DNA of 58,478 bases from an uncultured Verrucomicrobiales bacterium (GTDB taxonomy: Bacteria; Verrucomicrobiota; Verrucomicrobiia; Verrucomicrobiales; DEV007). A program made the position numbers and the translations under genes. Location: contig CALAIY010000019.1 of assembly GCA_937922595.1 (NCBI GenBank), forward strand, positions 1 to 58,478, given 5' to 3'. The notes beneath the pieces are model-generated. The model saw nothing but the letters and a program-made list of their open reading frames with translations, had not been told where the DNA came from and did no database searches. How positions within the stretch are numbered: position 1 is the first letter of the stretch; the number at the start of each line of letters is the position of its first letter. Positions 51,543-58,478 of this stretch are shown here, one piece after another.

Positions 51543-54500
51543 TTACAAACGCGTGATGGTTTCGTGTAGGTTGAGGATAATGCGGGTGACACTGGTGAGA
51601 GCTGCGAGTTGAGCTACATCACCATCTGGTTTTAAGCTGTATCCCGTGGAGAGAAGCTTCGAAGCGTCTTCTCGGTTGTTCTGATAATAGATCAACTGCC
51701 GGGTGTAGTGGGCATGTAGGTAATTGCGCTCTGCGTCGCTCGGGACGCGGGAGAGGGCGCGGGTGAAGGCTGTATTGAGTTGGGAATCAAAACTCGTGCC
51801 TTTTTTCGAGACGAACGTGGCCAAGCTATGGGCTGCTTCGACAAAGCTCGGGTCGTTCAGAAGGGTGAGTGCTTGCTGAGGTGTATTCGAATTCGGACGG
51901 CTTACGGTGCACTCTTCGCGGCTGGGAGCATCGAAGTTTGCAAGCATTGGGTGAAGGAATGTGCGCTGCCAGTGGCTGTAAATACCACGGCGATACTGGT
52001 CTTCATTGCGGCTGTTTATATACGCCCGCTCGGGGAAATTGAGGTTCCCGTAGTAGCCTTCAGGCTGGTAGGGCATCGAACTCGGGCCGCCAATTTCACT
52101 TTGAAGAAGTCCCGATATGGCGAGGGCATTGTCGCGGACGAATTCGGCATCAAGGCGGCGGGGGGATTGCCGTGCGTAGAGTCGGTTGTCCGGGTCTTTC
52201 TCTGCGAGATCAGAGGAGCCTTTTGATGATTGGCGATAGGTGTGGGAATTCACCATGATGCGGGCGAGGTGCTTGATGTCCCAGCCTGATTCTATGAATT
52301 CAACAGCAAGCCAGTCTAGAAGCTCTGGATGAGTGGGCCATTCGCCTTGATTGCCCAGATCTTCGAGTGTGCGTGAGATGCCGTGGCCAAAGAATTGAGC
52401 CCACAAGACGTTCACGAAATGGCGTGCTGTGAGCGGATTTTCTGGATTAGTGATCCACTTTGCGAGATCGAGACGGGTGGTTTGTTTGGATGGATCGCCA
52501 CCGAGGAATGCAGGGGTGGCGGGCTGAAGGACTTCGCCTGAATTGTCCTGCCAATCGCCACGGGGAAGCACGCGGGTGACGAGGGGCTTCTTCCTCTGCT
52601 CGGTGACCATTGTGTATGCTTTTCCTTTGTTTAGGGCAGCGATTTCAGTGCGGAGTGAATTTGCGCGTTGGCGGGTGTCTGAGGGCGTCTTCGAGGAGGC
52701 GAGCATCTGGACGAGCTTGGCGTTAGTCTTCGGGTCGGTCTTATGGCCTTCTGGCGCAATGCCGTGGCTCACGAGTGGGCTCACGGAGATGCGGAATGCA
52801 TTCACCGATTTACTGTGAAGCTTCAGCTCGAATGGCTTCAAGGTCGGGCGCTTCAAGTGGTAGATGATGGAGAGGTCGCTGCCTTCAGCTGCTTTTTCGG
52901 AGGCTCCGAAATTCCACCCGTCCTTGGTGGGGGGGATATCGTGTCCATCCTGATATCCAGTGGTGCTGCCGCCATTCGGGATTCCTACGAGAAAGCCATC
53001 TTGGGGGAGTTCTCCTTTGTTGTCCTTCTTACCCTCTAGATCGGGAGTGGTAAGCTTGATGTGTGCTGAGGAGCCGTCACGGGTGTTGCGGTTGCTGCTG
53101 GCTTTTGTTGCGAGAACTTCAATTTTTACAGTGGTGACTGGGAAGTCCTGAGCTGGGAATTTGAGGGTGAAAACCTCGTCTTTTTTGGGCTCACCGCTGA
53201 GTTGAACGATGTTGTTCTTAAGCGTCTCGAATGAGGTGTCTTTTTGGGCTTTGATCGAATTTGGAGTGAGCGCGTGCCATTCTTCTTGCGAGGCAAAGCG
53301 GATCCTTTCAGGCGCTTTTGTCTTGTCTGCAAGGTCGGTGAGCTGATTCCATAGTCTTGCAATTTTGGATTTCAGAAATGGGGACTCAACAACGATCTCG
53401 GGAGGAAATGGGTGGTGGTTGTGGTAACCTCGGAGGTCTGGGTTTGGTGTGTAGCCGTGGTCGGCGTAGATGCCCCATTGTTTTACGTCGGAGAAGAAGG
53501 CTCCCATCGCGTAGAAATCCTTAATCGAAAACGGGTCGAACTTGTGATCGTGGCACTCACAGCATGCCATGGTTGAGCCGAGAAATGCTGTAGATACAGC
53601 GCGAACCCGATCGGCCTGGTATTTCGCCAAGTATTCCTTTGCCTGAGCGCCGCCTTCACGGGTCATCATATTCAGCCGGTTGAATCCAGTGGCTACGATC
53701 TGTTCTGTATCTGCCTCTGGGAGAAGATCGCCGGCAAGCTGCTCGGTGATGAATTCGTCGTAGGGTTTGTTCTTGTTAAAGGCATTAATTACGTAATCCC
53801 TGTAGGGGAAAATGTGCTGATTCTGATCGCCGTGGTATCCGACGGTGTCGGCAAAGCGCACCATATCGAGGTAGGGTACGGCAAGGCGTTCGCCAAAATG
53901 AGGGGAGGCGAGAAGCTCGTTGGCGTATTCCTCTACCGCTTTGTCGGCATTCGCTTTGTGGGCTTTCACAAAGGCTCCGACGCGCGCAGGAGTGGGGGGG
54001 AGGCCGGTGAGGTCGAGGCTGAGACGGCGTGCAAGGATTGCGGACGAGGCTTCGGGAGAGAATTCTACGCCCGCGGCGTCCTGGCCGGCCGCGACGAAAT
54101 TGTCGATGGGGGTTTCGATGGAATCGGACTGGGAGTTTTTCGGAAGTGCGGGGCGCGTCGGCGCTACATAGGCCCAGTGCTTGGCATATTCGGCACCTTC
54201 ATTCACCCACTGGGTGAGGATTTCGCGGTCGCGATCCGTGAGTGGCTTGTGGATATCCGCTGGTGGCATCAGCTCATCATCGCCGTCATCAGATGGATCA
54301 ATGTGGGTGCGGTAAATGATCTCGGAGGCTTCGGCATCACCAGGGACGATGGCTCCGGCGGCAATTGCTGCGTCGCGGTCGTCTAGCCGGAGATCCGCTT
54401 TGCGGTCGGCTTCATCAAAGCCGTGGCATTGGAAGCAGGTGTTCGAGAGGATCGGGCGAACATCGCGGTTAAAATCGATTTTCTCCGATGCTGATAGCGC

Positions 54501-54569
54501 GACCGGAGTAAGGATGAGGAATTTGGCAAAATGGCTTAGCGTCATTGGAAAAATGGCTTCGAGTAGCAT
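51543..54569 (-). CDS. Cytochrome-c/DUF1549/DUF1553 protein (planctomycete type)
   Basis: A 1008-residue secreted protein. A signal peptide (LSHFAKFLILTPVALSAS) is followed by a planctomycete-type cytochrome c domain with haem motif CFQCHG near residue 43 and a distal segment DDELMPPADIHKPL. DUF1549 follows (about 140-350, including LSLDLTGLPPTP and TGFNRLNMMTREGGAQ). A carbohydrate-binding-like central region comes next, and DUF1553 closes it (about 690-960, including FVNVLWAQFFGHGISRTLED and RRLDAEFVRDNALAISGLL). Such proteins are suspected to act on complex sulfated or marine polysaccharides. The start could also be the ATG at 54545. It is in an operon with the DUF1501 gene. Confidence 0.94.
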   Translation of the reverse strand: MLLEAIFPMTLSHFAKFLILTPVALSASEKIDFNRDVRPILSNTCFQCHGFDEADRKADLRLDDRDAAIAAGAIVPGDAEASEIIYRTHIDPSDDGDDELMPPADIHKPLTDRDREILTQWVNEGAEYAKHWAYVAPTRPALPKNSQSDSIETPIDNFVAAGQDAAGVEFSPEASSAILARRLSLDLTGLPPTPARVGAFVKAHKANADKAVEEYANELLASPHFGERLAVPYLDMVRFADTVGYHGDQNQHIFPYRDYVINAFNKNKPYDEFITEQLAGDLLPEADTEQIVATGFNRLNMMTREGGAQAKEYLAKYQADRVRAVSTAFLGSTMACCECHDHKFDPFSIKDFYAMGAFFSDVKQWGIYADHGYTPNPDLRGYHNHHPFPPEIVVESPFLKSKIARLWNQLTDLADKTKAPERIRFASQEEWHALTPNSIKAQKDTSFETLKNNIVQLSGEPKKDEVFTLKFPAQDFPVTTVKIEVLATKASSNRNTRDGSSAHIKLTTPDLEGKKDNKGELPQDGFLVGIPNGGSTTGYQDGHDIPPTKDGWNFGASEKAAEGSDLSIIYHLKRPTLKPFELKLHSKSVNAFRISVSPLVSHGIAPEGHKTDPKTNAKLVQMLASSKTPSDTRQRANSLRTEIAALNKGKAYTMVTEQRKKPLVTRVLPRGDWQDNSGEVLQPATPAFLGGDPSKQTTRLDLAKWITNPENPLTARHFVNVLWAQFFGHGISRTLEDLGNQGEWPTHPELLDWLAVEFIESGWDIKHLARIMVNSHTYRQSSKGSSDLAEKDPDNRLYARQSPRRLDAEFVRDNALAISGLLQSEIGGPSSMPYQPEGYYGNLNFPERAYINSRNEDQYRRGIYSHWQRTFLHPMLANFDAPSREECTVSRPNSNTPQQALTLLNDPSFVEAAHSLATFVSKKGTSFDSQLNTAFTRALSRVPSDAERNYLHAHYTRQLIYYQNNREDASKLLSTGYSLKPDGDVAQLAALTSVTRIILNLHETITRL

Positions 54570-54637
54570 ACGGTCTAAAGTATAGAATCATGCATTTTTT
54601 TGAGCGTTTACCCCAATTGAGGGCATAGAGAAAACGG

Positions 54638-55237
54638 ATGTGTGATCATTTCGATTGGGAAAAATGCTATCAGGAGAAAACCGCTCGCTGGGATAAGGGG
54701 GCGCCCGTCCCTGCTCTGGTAGATTGGCTAACAGAGAGTGCTGCTCGTGGCGGGAGTGTAGCAGTCCCCGGATGTGGGCATGGGCATGAGGCAGCCGCAG
54801 TGGCACGAGCGTGGCCGAAGGCGGAAGTCGCCGGGATTGATCTCTCGGAAACCGGCATCGAGGGCGCGCGGGATAATTACCCGCTCGCAAATCTTCGATT
54901 CGAGGTCGGTGATTTTTTCGCAGGCTCGGCCGAGGGGGATCTCACTGCAATTATTGAGCACACCTGCTTTTGTGCCATTCCTCCGCAACATCGAAAGCTC
55001 TATCGCGACACCTGTGTGCGTCGGCTGGAGAGAGGCGGTTTACTCGTGGCCGTGTTTTATCTGAACCCGATTGAGACTGAAGATGATCCGGATGATGGGC
55101 CTCCTTGGGGGGCTTCAGTGCCCGAATTGGATGCGTATTTTGGGGAGCATTTCGATGTGATTCTTTCGAAAGTGCCCAGTCGAGCATTCCCTGGGAGAGA
55201 GATGCGGGAGCTATTACGTGTTTTGCGGAAAAAATAA
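54638..55237 (+). CDS. TPMT-family SAM methyltransferase
   Basis: A 199-residue enzyme of the thiopurine S-methyltransferase/halide methyltransferase family. ARWDKGAPVPALVDWL is the N-terminal family motif. VAVPGCGHGHEAAAVAR is SAM motif I. AIIEHTCFCAIPPQHRKLY is the conserved EHTCFCAI catalytic segment. Members methylate thiols, selenols or halides. Given the selenoprotein candidates nearby, detoxification of thiol or selenium compounds is possible, but this is speculation. The divergent DUF1549 gene shares the 68-base promoter region. Confidence 0.92.
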   Translation: MCDHFDWEKCYQEKTARWDKGAPVPALVDWLTESAARGGSVAVPGCGHGHEAAAVARAWPKAEVAGIDLSETGIEGARDNYPLANLRFEVGDFFAGSAEGDLTAIIEHTCFCAIPPQHRKLYRDTCVRRLERGGLLVAVFYLNPIETEDDPDDGPPWGASVPELDAYFGEHFDVILSKVPSRAFPGREMRELLRVLRKK

Positions 55238-55310
55238 GAATTGGGAAATTCGCGAAAAATTGTCTCAGTTTACTTGAAATTTCATAAATCTGAAGTTTCT
55301 TGGGATTCTA

Positions 55311-56102
55311 ATGTTCGGCGACCCTTACAATAATGATCTAGAGCGTTGGGAGATTGCGGAGCGAATTGCGGAGAAGGAGGCGAGGAATGCGGGGAAGGTG
55401 CCATTTTGGAGAAGGCCAAAGGTGATTGCGATGGGTGTGCTAGGTGTCTTCGCGGCGGCTGGAATTCGCGGATTGAGTGTCGATAAGAGTGTGGTGCCTG
55501 CATCACGGCTTTCGGTGCAGACTGCTGGATTTGATGGCGGTGGGTTTGTGAAAGCAGGGGCGTTTGGGACGCTGCACAGGGAAGGTGAAAACGCTAAATT
55601 TTCTAAATTGGTTCTTCGCACTCCTGATGCTGCTGCGTGGCCGCAATTGGATCGAGCACGACGTGAAGAAGGGCGTGCGCTTGTGCGAGAGATGCTTCGG
55701 GAGCCTTTTGATGGTGATTGGGAGTTTCTTAGCCGGAATCTCAGGGGTGGGCTTGATCAGGCGGGCGCTCAGGCGGCGGATTGGAATGATATCAGTCTGC
55801 ACTGGAGCCACACCCGCTCGGGAAATGCTCGGATGCTTCGCGCATACCACCAAGGTGTTCGAGGTTTGGCTGGCGGAATGGCGTATCATTTTGTGATCGG
55901 GAATGGCAGTGGTGCAGGCAATGGTGAAATCACGATTGGCGAGCGCTGGGAAAACGGCATTTCGAGTGGTGCCCCAGTTTCTCCGGAGTCGGTATCGATT
56001 TGCCTTATTGGTGATGGCGATCCCACAGATGCTCAGGCGGCTGCACTTCGTGAGCTGGTGATTTATCTTGAGGCGAAAGTGGGTGAGTTGATCACCCGAT
56101 AG
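55311..56102 (+). CDS. Membrane-anchored PGRP/amidase-fold protein
   Basis: A 263-residue protein. After about 40 charged residues there is one membrane helix (KVIAMGVLGVFAAAGIRGLS), giving an N-in anchored protein. The C-terminal half resembles the peptidoglycan-recognition/N-acetylmuramoyl-L-alanine amidase fold: ISLHWSHTRSGNARMLRAYH, GMAYHFVIGNGSGAGNGEIT and the SVSICLIGDGDPT strand. The first zinc position reads HW instead of the usual HH; the second histidine (AYHFVIG) is kept. It may cleave or only bind peptidoglycan. Confidence 0.78.
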   Translation: MFGDPYNNDLERWEIAERIAEKEARNAGKVPFWRRPKVIAMGVLGVFAAAGIRGLSVDKSVVPASRLSVQTAGFDGGGFVKAGAFGTLHREGENAKFSKLVLRTPDAAAWPQLDRARREEGRALVREMLREPFDGDWEFLSRNLRGGLDQAGAQAADWNDISLHWSHTRSGNARMLRAYHQGVRGLAGGMAYHFVIGNGSGAGNGEITIGERWENGISSGAPVSPESVSICLIGDGDPTDAQAAALRELVIYLEAKVGELITR

Positions 56103-56136
56103 TTTCTATCTCGGATTGCGGGGCGTATGTCCTCAT

Positions 56137-57027
56137 ATGAAAATAGGTATCACCGGCGTCACTGGGTTTATTGGGCGTGCCCTTGCTGCAAAAGCGCGCG
56201 AAAATGGGCATGAAGTAATCGGCTTCACGCGAAATAAGCAGGCGAGGCTTCACTTTGTGGATGAGACCCGCCATTTCGGGGAAGTCGTTAATGTCTCGGG
56301 GCTTGATGCGGTGTGTCACCTCGCAGGAGAATCGGTGGTGGGGCTTTGGGCGAATGAGAAGAGGCGCAAAATTCGCGATTCGCGAGTGAACGGGACGAGG
56401 GCAGTGGTCGAAGGGTTTCAGGCGGCGGCAGAATCTGAGTGCCCGTCAGTTTTAGTCTCATCATCAGCAGTTGGCTACTATGGTGATCGGGCAGATGAAG
56501 AGCTTAGTGAGTCCTCTGATCCGGGGCGCGGTTTCCTTACGGAGGTGGTCGAGGCATGGGAGAAAGAGGCGAGGGCTGCTGAAGCGCTCACACCTCCGGC
56601 TCGTGTCGTCTGTGTGCGCACGGGAATTGTGCTGGGAAAGGGTGGGGGAGCCGGGCCGCTTTTGAAGACGGTCTTTAAATCCGGGGTTGCTGGTCGCCTC
56701 GGCTCCGGTCGGCAATGGATGCCATGGGTTCATGTCGATGACGTCGTGGGGATTTATCTGAAAGCCTGCGAAGATGCAGCAGTCTCTGGGGCTGTGAATG
56801 CCGTCACCGCAGCTGTGCGGAATCGTGATTTTACCAAAGTGGCAGCTTCGGTTGCCCGCCGCCCTGCGATTATCCCTGTTCCGGCGTGTATCCTGAGGAC
56901 TGTGCTCGGTGGTTTTGCTGAAGAGCTGCTTTCGAGTAAGCGAGTTGTTTCCAGTAGTGCCCGTGATTTTGGCTACGCATTTTCCCAGCCGGATCTCGAA
57001 GGTGCGTTGAAAGACGTTTTTAGTTGA
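56137..57027 (+). CDS. TIGR01777-family NAD-dependent epimerase-like protein (YfcH-like)
   Basis: A 296-residue extended SDR of the TIGR01777 family. It has the N-terminal nucleotide motif GITGVTGFIGRALA, the family segment HLAGESVVGLWANEKRRKI with RDSRVNGTRAV, and SSSAVGYYGDRADEEL with catalytic YYG and serine. RVVCVRTGIVLGKGGGAG and the GRQWMPWVHVDDVVGI segment are also typical. It is related to YfcH and plant SulA-like (GC1) proteins; the substrate is unknown. The ATG at 56137 gives a start directly at the Rossmann strand. Confidence 0.95.
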   Translation: MKIGITGVTGFIGRALAAKARENGHEVIGFTRNKQARLHFVDETRHFGEVVNVSGLDAVCHLAGESVVGLWANEKRRKIRDSRVNGTRAVVEGFQAAAESECPSVLVSSSAVGYYGDRADEELSESSDPGRGFLTEVVEAWEKEARAAEALTPPARVVCVRTGIVLGKGGGAGPLLKTVFKSGVAGRLGSGRQWMPWVHVDDVVGIYLKACEDAAVSGAVNAVTAAVRNRDFTKVAASVARRPAIIPVPACILRTVLGGFAEELLSSKRVVSSSARDFGYAFSQPDLEGALKDVFS

Positions 57028-57057
57028 TCCACAAGGCACGGGCGGGGACGGTCGTGC

Positions 57058-57936
57058 ATGGCATCCCCGCAAAATACGATCGGCATCATTTATGATTACG
57101 ATCAGACGCTTAGTCCCACCTACATGCAGGATGCGGTGCTCTTCCCAGCGTTCGGGATTGACCCTGCTGCATTTTGGAAAAAATGTAGCGAGCTTGTCGA
57201 TGATGAGGGCTACGACAATGAGCTGGCCTACCTCAAAGCGATCCTTGATTACCTTCAGCTAGACACCCCGACAAATGCGGAGCTTGAGAAGCTGGGCGAA
57301 AAGCTCGAATTTTACCCGGGGCTTCCCGAGATGTTTGGTGAGCTCGATGTCATCCTTACTGATGCACATCGCGCCATGGGGATCACGATCGAGCACTATA
57401 TCGTGAGTTCTGGGATGAAAGCGCTGATCGATGGGTCGCGTCTCGCTCCATATTTAAAGGCTGTTTTTGGCTGTGAATTTGCCACCGATAAGGAAGGCCG
57501 AATCACCTTTCCGAAGCGCGTCATCAGCCATACCCAGAAAACTCAGTATCTTTTCCGGATCAATAAAGGCCTGCTCGATCCCACCGAGGACGTGAATGAT
57601 CACATGCCGCCGGAGCAGCGCCCCATGCCGTTTTCAAATATGGTCTACGTCGGTGATGGCCCCACCGACGTTCCGTGCTTCACCGTGATGAAGAAAAATG
57701 GCGGCCAGGCAATCGCCGTTTACAATCCCCATGATCCTACCCGGAAAAGCTTCCGTAAATGCTACCAGCTCTCTGCTCACGCCGACCGAGTGAACCACAT
57801 TGCCCAGGGTGATTACCGCGAAGGCTCACACCTTCGTCTCATCTTAGAAGAGATGATCACTGAAACCGCCGACCGCATCCTCGAGCGCCGCAGGGCAGAG
57901 ATCGCCGATAGCACTGTCGCTGCACCAGGATTCTGA
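57058..57936 (+). CDS. HAD-family phosphatase
   Basis: A 292-residue haloacid-dehalogenase-superfamily hydrolase. Motif I is IIYDYDQTLSPTYM with the nucleophile and acid/base aspartates. Motif II is HYIVSSGMKALIDGS, motif III lies around SHTQKTQYLF and motif IV is MVYVGDGPTDVPCF. The overall arrangement is like phosphoserine-phosphatase-related HADs with a helical cap (about 35-100). The substrate is unknown. It is 30 nt downstream of the epimerase gene and 4 nt upstream of a small membrane protein gene. Confidence 0.9.
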   Translation: MASPQNTIGIIYDYDQTLSPTYMQDAVLFPAFGIDPAAFWKKCSELVDDEGYDNELAYLKAILDYLQLDTPTNAELEKLGEKLEFYPGLPEMFGELDVILTDAHRAMGITIEHYIVSSGMKALIDGSRLAPYLKAVFGCEFATDKEGRITFPKRVISHTQKTQYLFRINKGLLDPTEDVNDHMPPEQRPMPFSNMVYVGDGPTDVPCFTVMKKNGGQAIAVYNPHDPTRKSFRKCYQLSAHADRVNHIAQGDYREGSHLRLILEEMITETADRILERRRAEIADSTVAAPGF

Positions 57937-57940
57937 TTCG

Positions 57941-58255
57941 ATGTTTATAACTTTCGATACTGCACTTTACTATATCAACTGCGCCGTCGTCTCTGGTGTC
58001 TATGCTGTCGTGCTCGTGTATTCTGCCAGTGCTTGGATCCGAAAGCGTAAAGACTACTTTTGGATGCTCGCGCTCTCCAATTTCCTCGGGTTTGTTTTTA
58101 GTTTCGGAAGCCTCACCTTTGCTACAAAGCTATCTACCGAGGGATACCAGATTTTTACTCGCTGCTGGTATTTCGGAAGTATCGCTGAGATGCTATTTTT
58201 CGCCGGAGCAATCATCAAGATTTTTCGTGCGCTGGAGCGAGGTGATAGCCTTTAA
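57941..58255 (+). CDS. Small membrane protein of unknown function
   Basis: A 104-residue protein with three predicted membrane helices (YYINCAVVSGVYAVVLVYSA, YFWMLALSNFLGFVFSFGSL, YFGSIAEMLFFAGAIIKIF). A basic loop RKRKD follows the first helix, so that loop is probably cytosolic. I do not recognise the family. The ATG is 4 nt after the HAD stop, so co-transcription is likely. Confidence 0.7.
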   Translation: MFITFDTALYYINCAVVSGVYAVVLVYSASAWIRKRKDYFWMLALSNFLGFVFSFGSLTFATKLSTEGYQIFTRCWYFGSIAEMLFFAGAIIKIFRALERGDSL

Positions 58256-58280
58256 TCTTAAACCTTAAATCTTTCCTTCT

Positions 58281-58478
58281 TTGAAACACCTCTATTTTCT
58301 CGGCATCTGCGGTACCGCAATGGGCTCCGTCGCGGCGGCATTCGCTGAACTTGGCTATAAAGTTTCCGGCTCAGACGCCGGTGTCTATCCACCGATGTCT
58401 ACCTTCCTTGAGGATAAAGGCATCACGCTTCTCAATGGCTTCGATGCCTCGCATATCACCGATGATGTGGATCTTTAT
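58281..58478 (+). CDS. mpl: UDP-N-acetylmuramate:tripeptide ligase, 5' part
   Basis: The frame opens with a TTG and runs off the window end after 66 codons. KHLYFLGICGTAMGSVAAAF followed by ELGYKVSGSDAGVYPPMSTF is a close match to the N-terminus of Mpl. Mpl reattaches recycled L-Ala-gamma-D-Glu-meso-DAP peptide to UDP-MurNAc. GxCGTAMGS is the nucleotide-binding loop, and the VYPPMSTFL segment distinguishes Mpl from MurC. It implies meso-DAP peptidoglycan and muropeptide recycling. Confidence 0.9.
   Translation, partial: MKHLYFLGICGTAMGSVAAAFAELGYKVSGSDAGVYPPMSTFLEDKGITLLNGFDASHITDDVDLY

Noticed and set aside
1-58478. Genome-wide reassignment of UGA as a sense codon
   Set aside because: UGA is a normal stop for several genes here, for example the ABC permease, the ABC ATPase and the AI-2E permease, with ATGA/GTGA overlaps. 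Only two UGAs sit inside continuing frames, and both have hairpins.

Overview
The window looks like chromosomal DNA of a verrucomicrobial (Verrucomicrobiota/PVC group) bacterium. The basis is inference: a DUF1501 plus cytochrome-c/DUF1549/DUF1553 pair, a secreted FecR-domain protein, secreted proteins with calcium-loop-like DxDxDGIPD segments, a Gram-negative envelope gene set and a trimeric-type sdhC-sdhA pair. There is no phage, no CRISPR array and no transposase. Gene density is high; the only stretch over 300 bases without a gene is 43746-44239.

Layout. 7-4776 (minus): FIST sensor protein, tRNA-Leu(UAG), then a three-gene secreted/outer-membrane operon (thioredoxin-like protein, beta-barrel, FecR protein). 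Two genes of this operon are interrupted by an in-frame UGA, and each UGA is followed at the right distance by a perfect hairpin with a GUN loop. The first UGA replaces the first cysteine of a thioredoxin CxxC motif (UPIC). I read these as selenocysteine codons, strongly for the thioredoxin-like gene and tentatively for the FecR gene. 4894-9004: FAD oxidoreductase, nitroreductase, DUF971, an exported methyltransferase and a parvulin isomerase. 9187-14323: exopolysaccharide export operon (beta-barrel, Wza-type exporter, Wzc-type protein without its Walker A lysine, unknown protein). 14335-19004 (minus): sdhC and sdhA without sdhB, followed by a small ORF, a DUF1295 membrane reductase and a cyclopropane-synthase-like methyltransferase. 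19128-25158: Na+/alanine symporter with an inserted loop domain, UvrD-type helicase, IscA- and HscB-like Fe-S proteins, ndk, and a lipoprotein. 25336-28774: A-T-TE NRPS-like enzyme next to a formyltransferase. 29000-32996: orphan secreted protein and a secreted ankyrin protein.

33064-43745 (minus) is a compact nine-gene operon and the most system-like locus. In order of transcription it encodes a solute-binding/OmpA fusion, a vWA lipoprotein, a second membrane-anchored solute-binding/OmpA fusion, a membrane/coiled-coil protein, a PspA/IM30-like protein, a free solute-binding protein, an ABC permease, an ABC ATPase and an AAA+ ATPase. It joins a NitT/TauT-type transporter to peptidoglycan-binding and membrane-remodelling parts, and I infer an envelope-sensing or envelope-maintenance machine.

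44240-58478: a small secreted peptide, a secreted dikinase-like protein with glucan-water-dikinase domain order, an AI-2E family permease, a FAN1-type nuclease fused to a DnaQ exonuclease, the DUF1501/DUF1553 pair, a TPMT-like methyltransferase, a PGRP-fold amidase-like protein, a TIGR01777 epimerase, a HAD phosphatase, a small membrane protein and the start of mpl.
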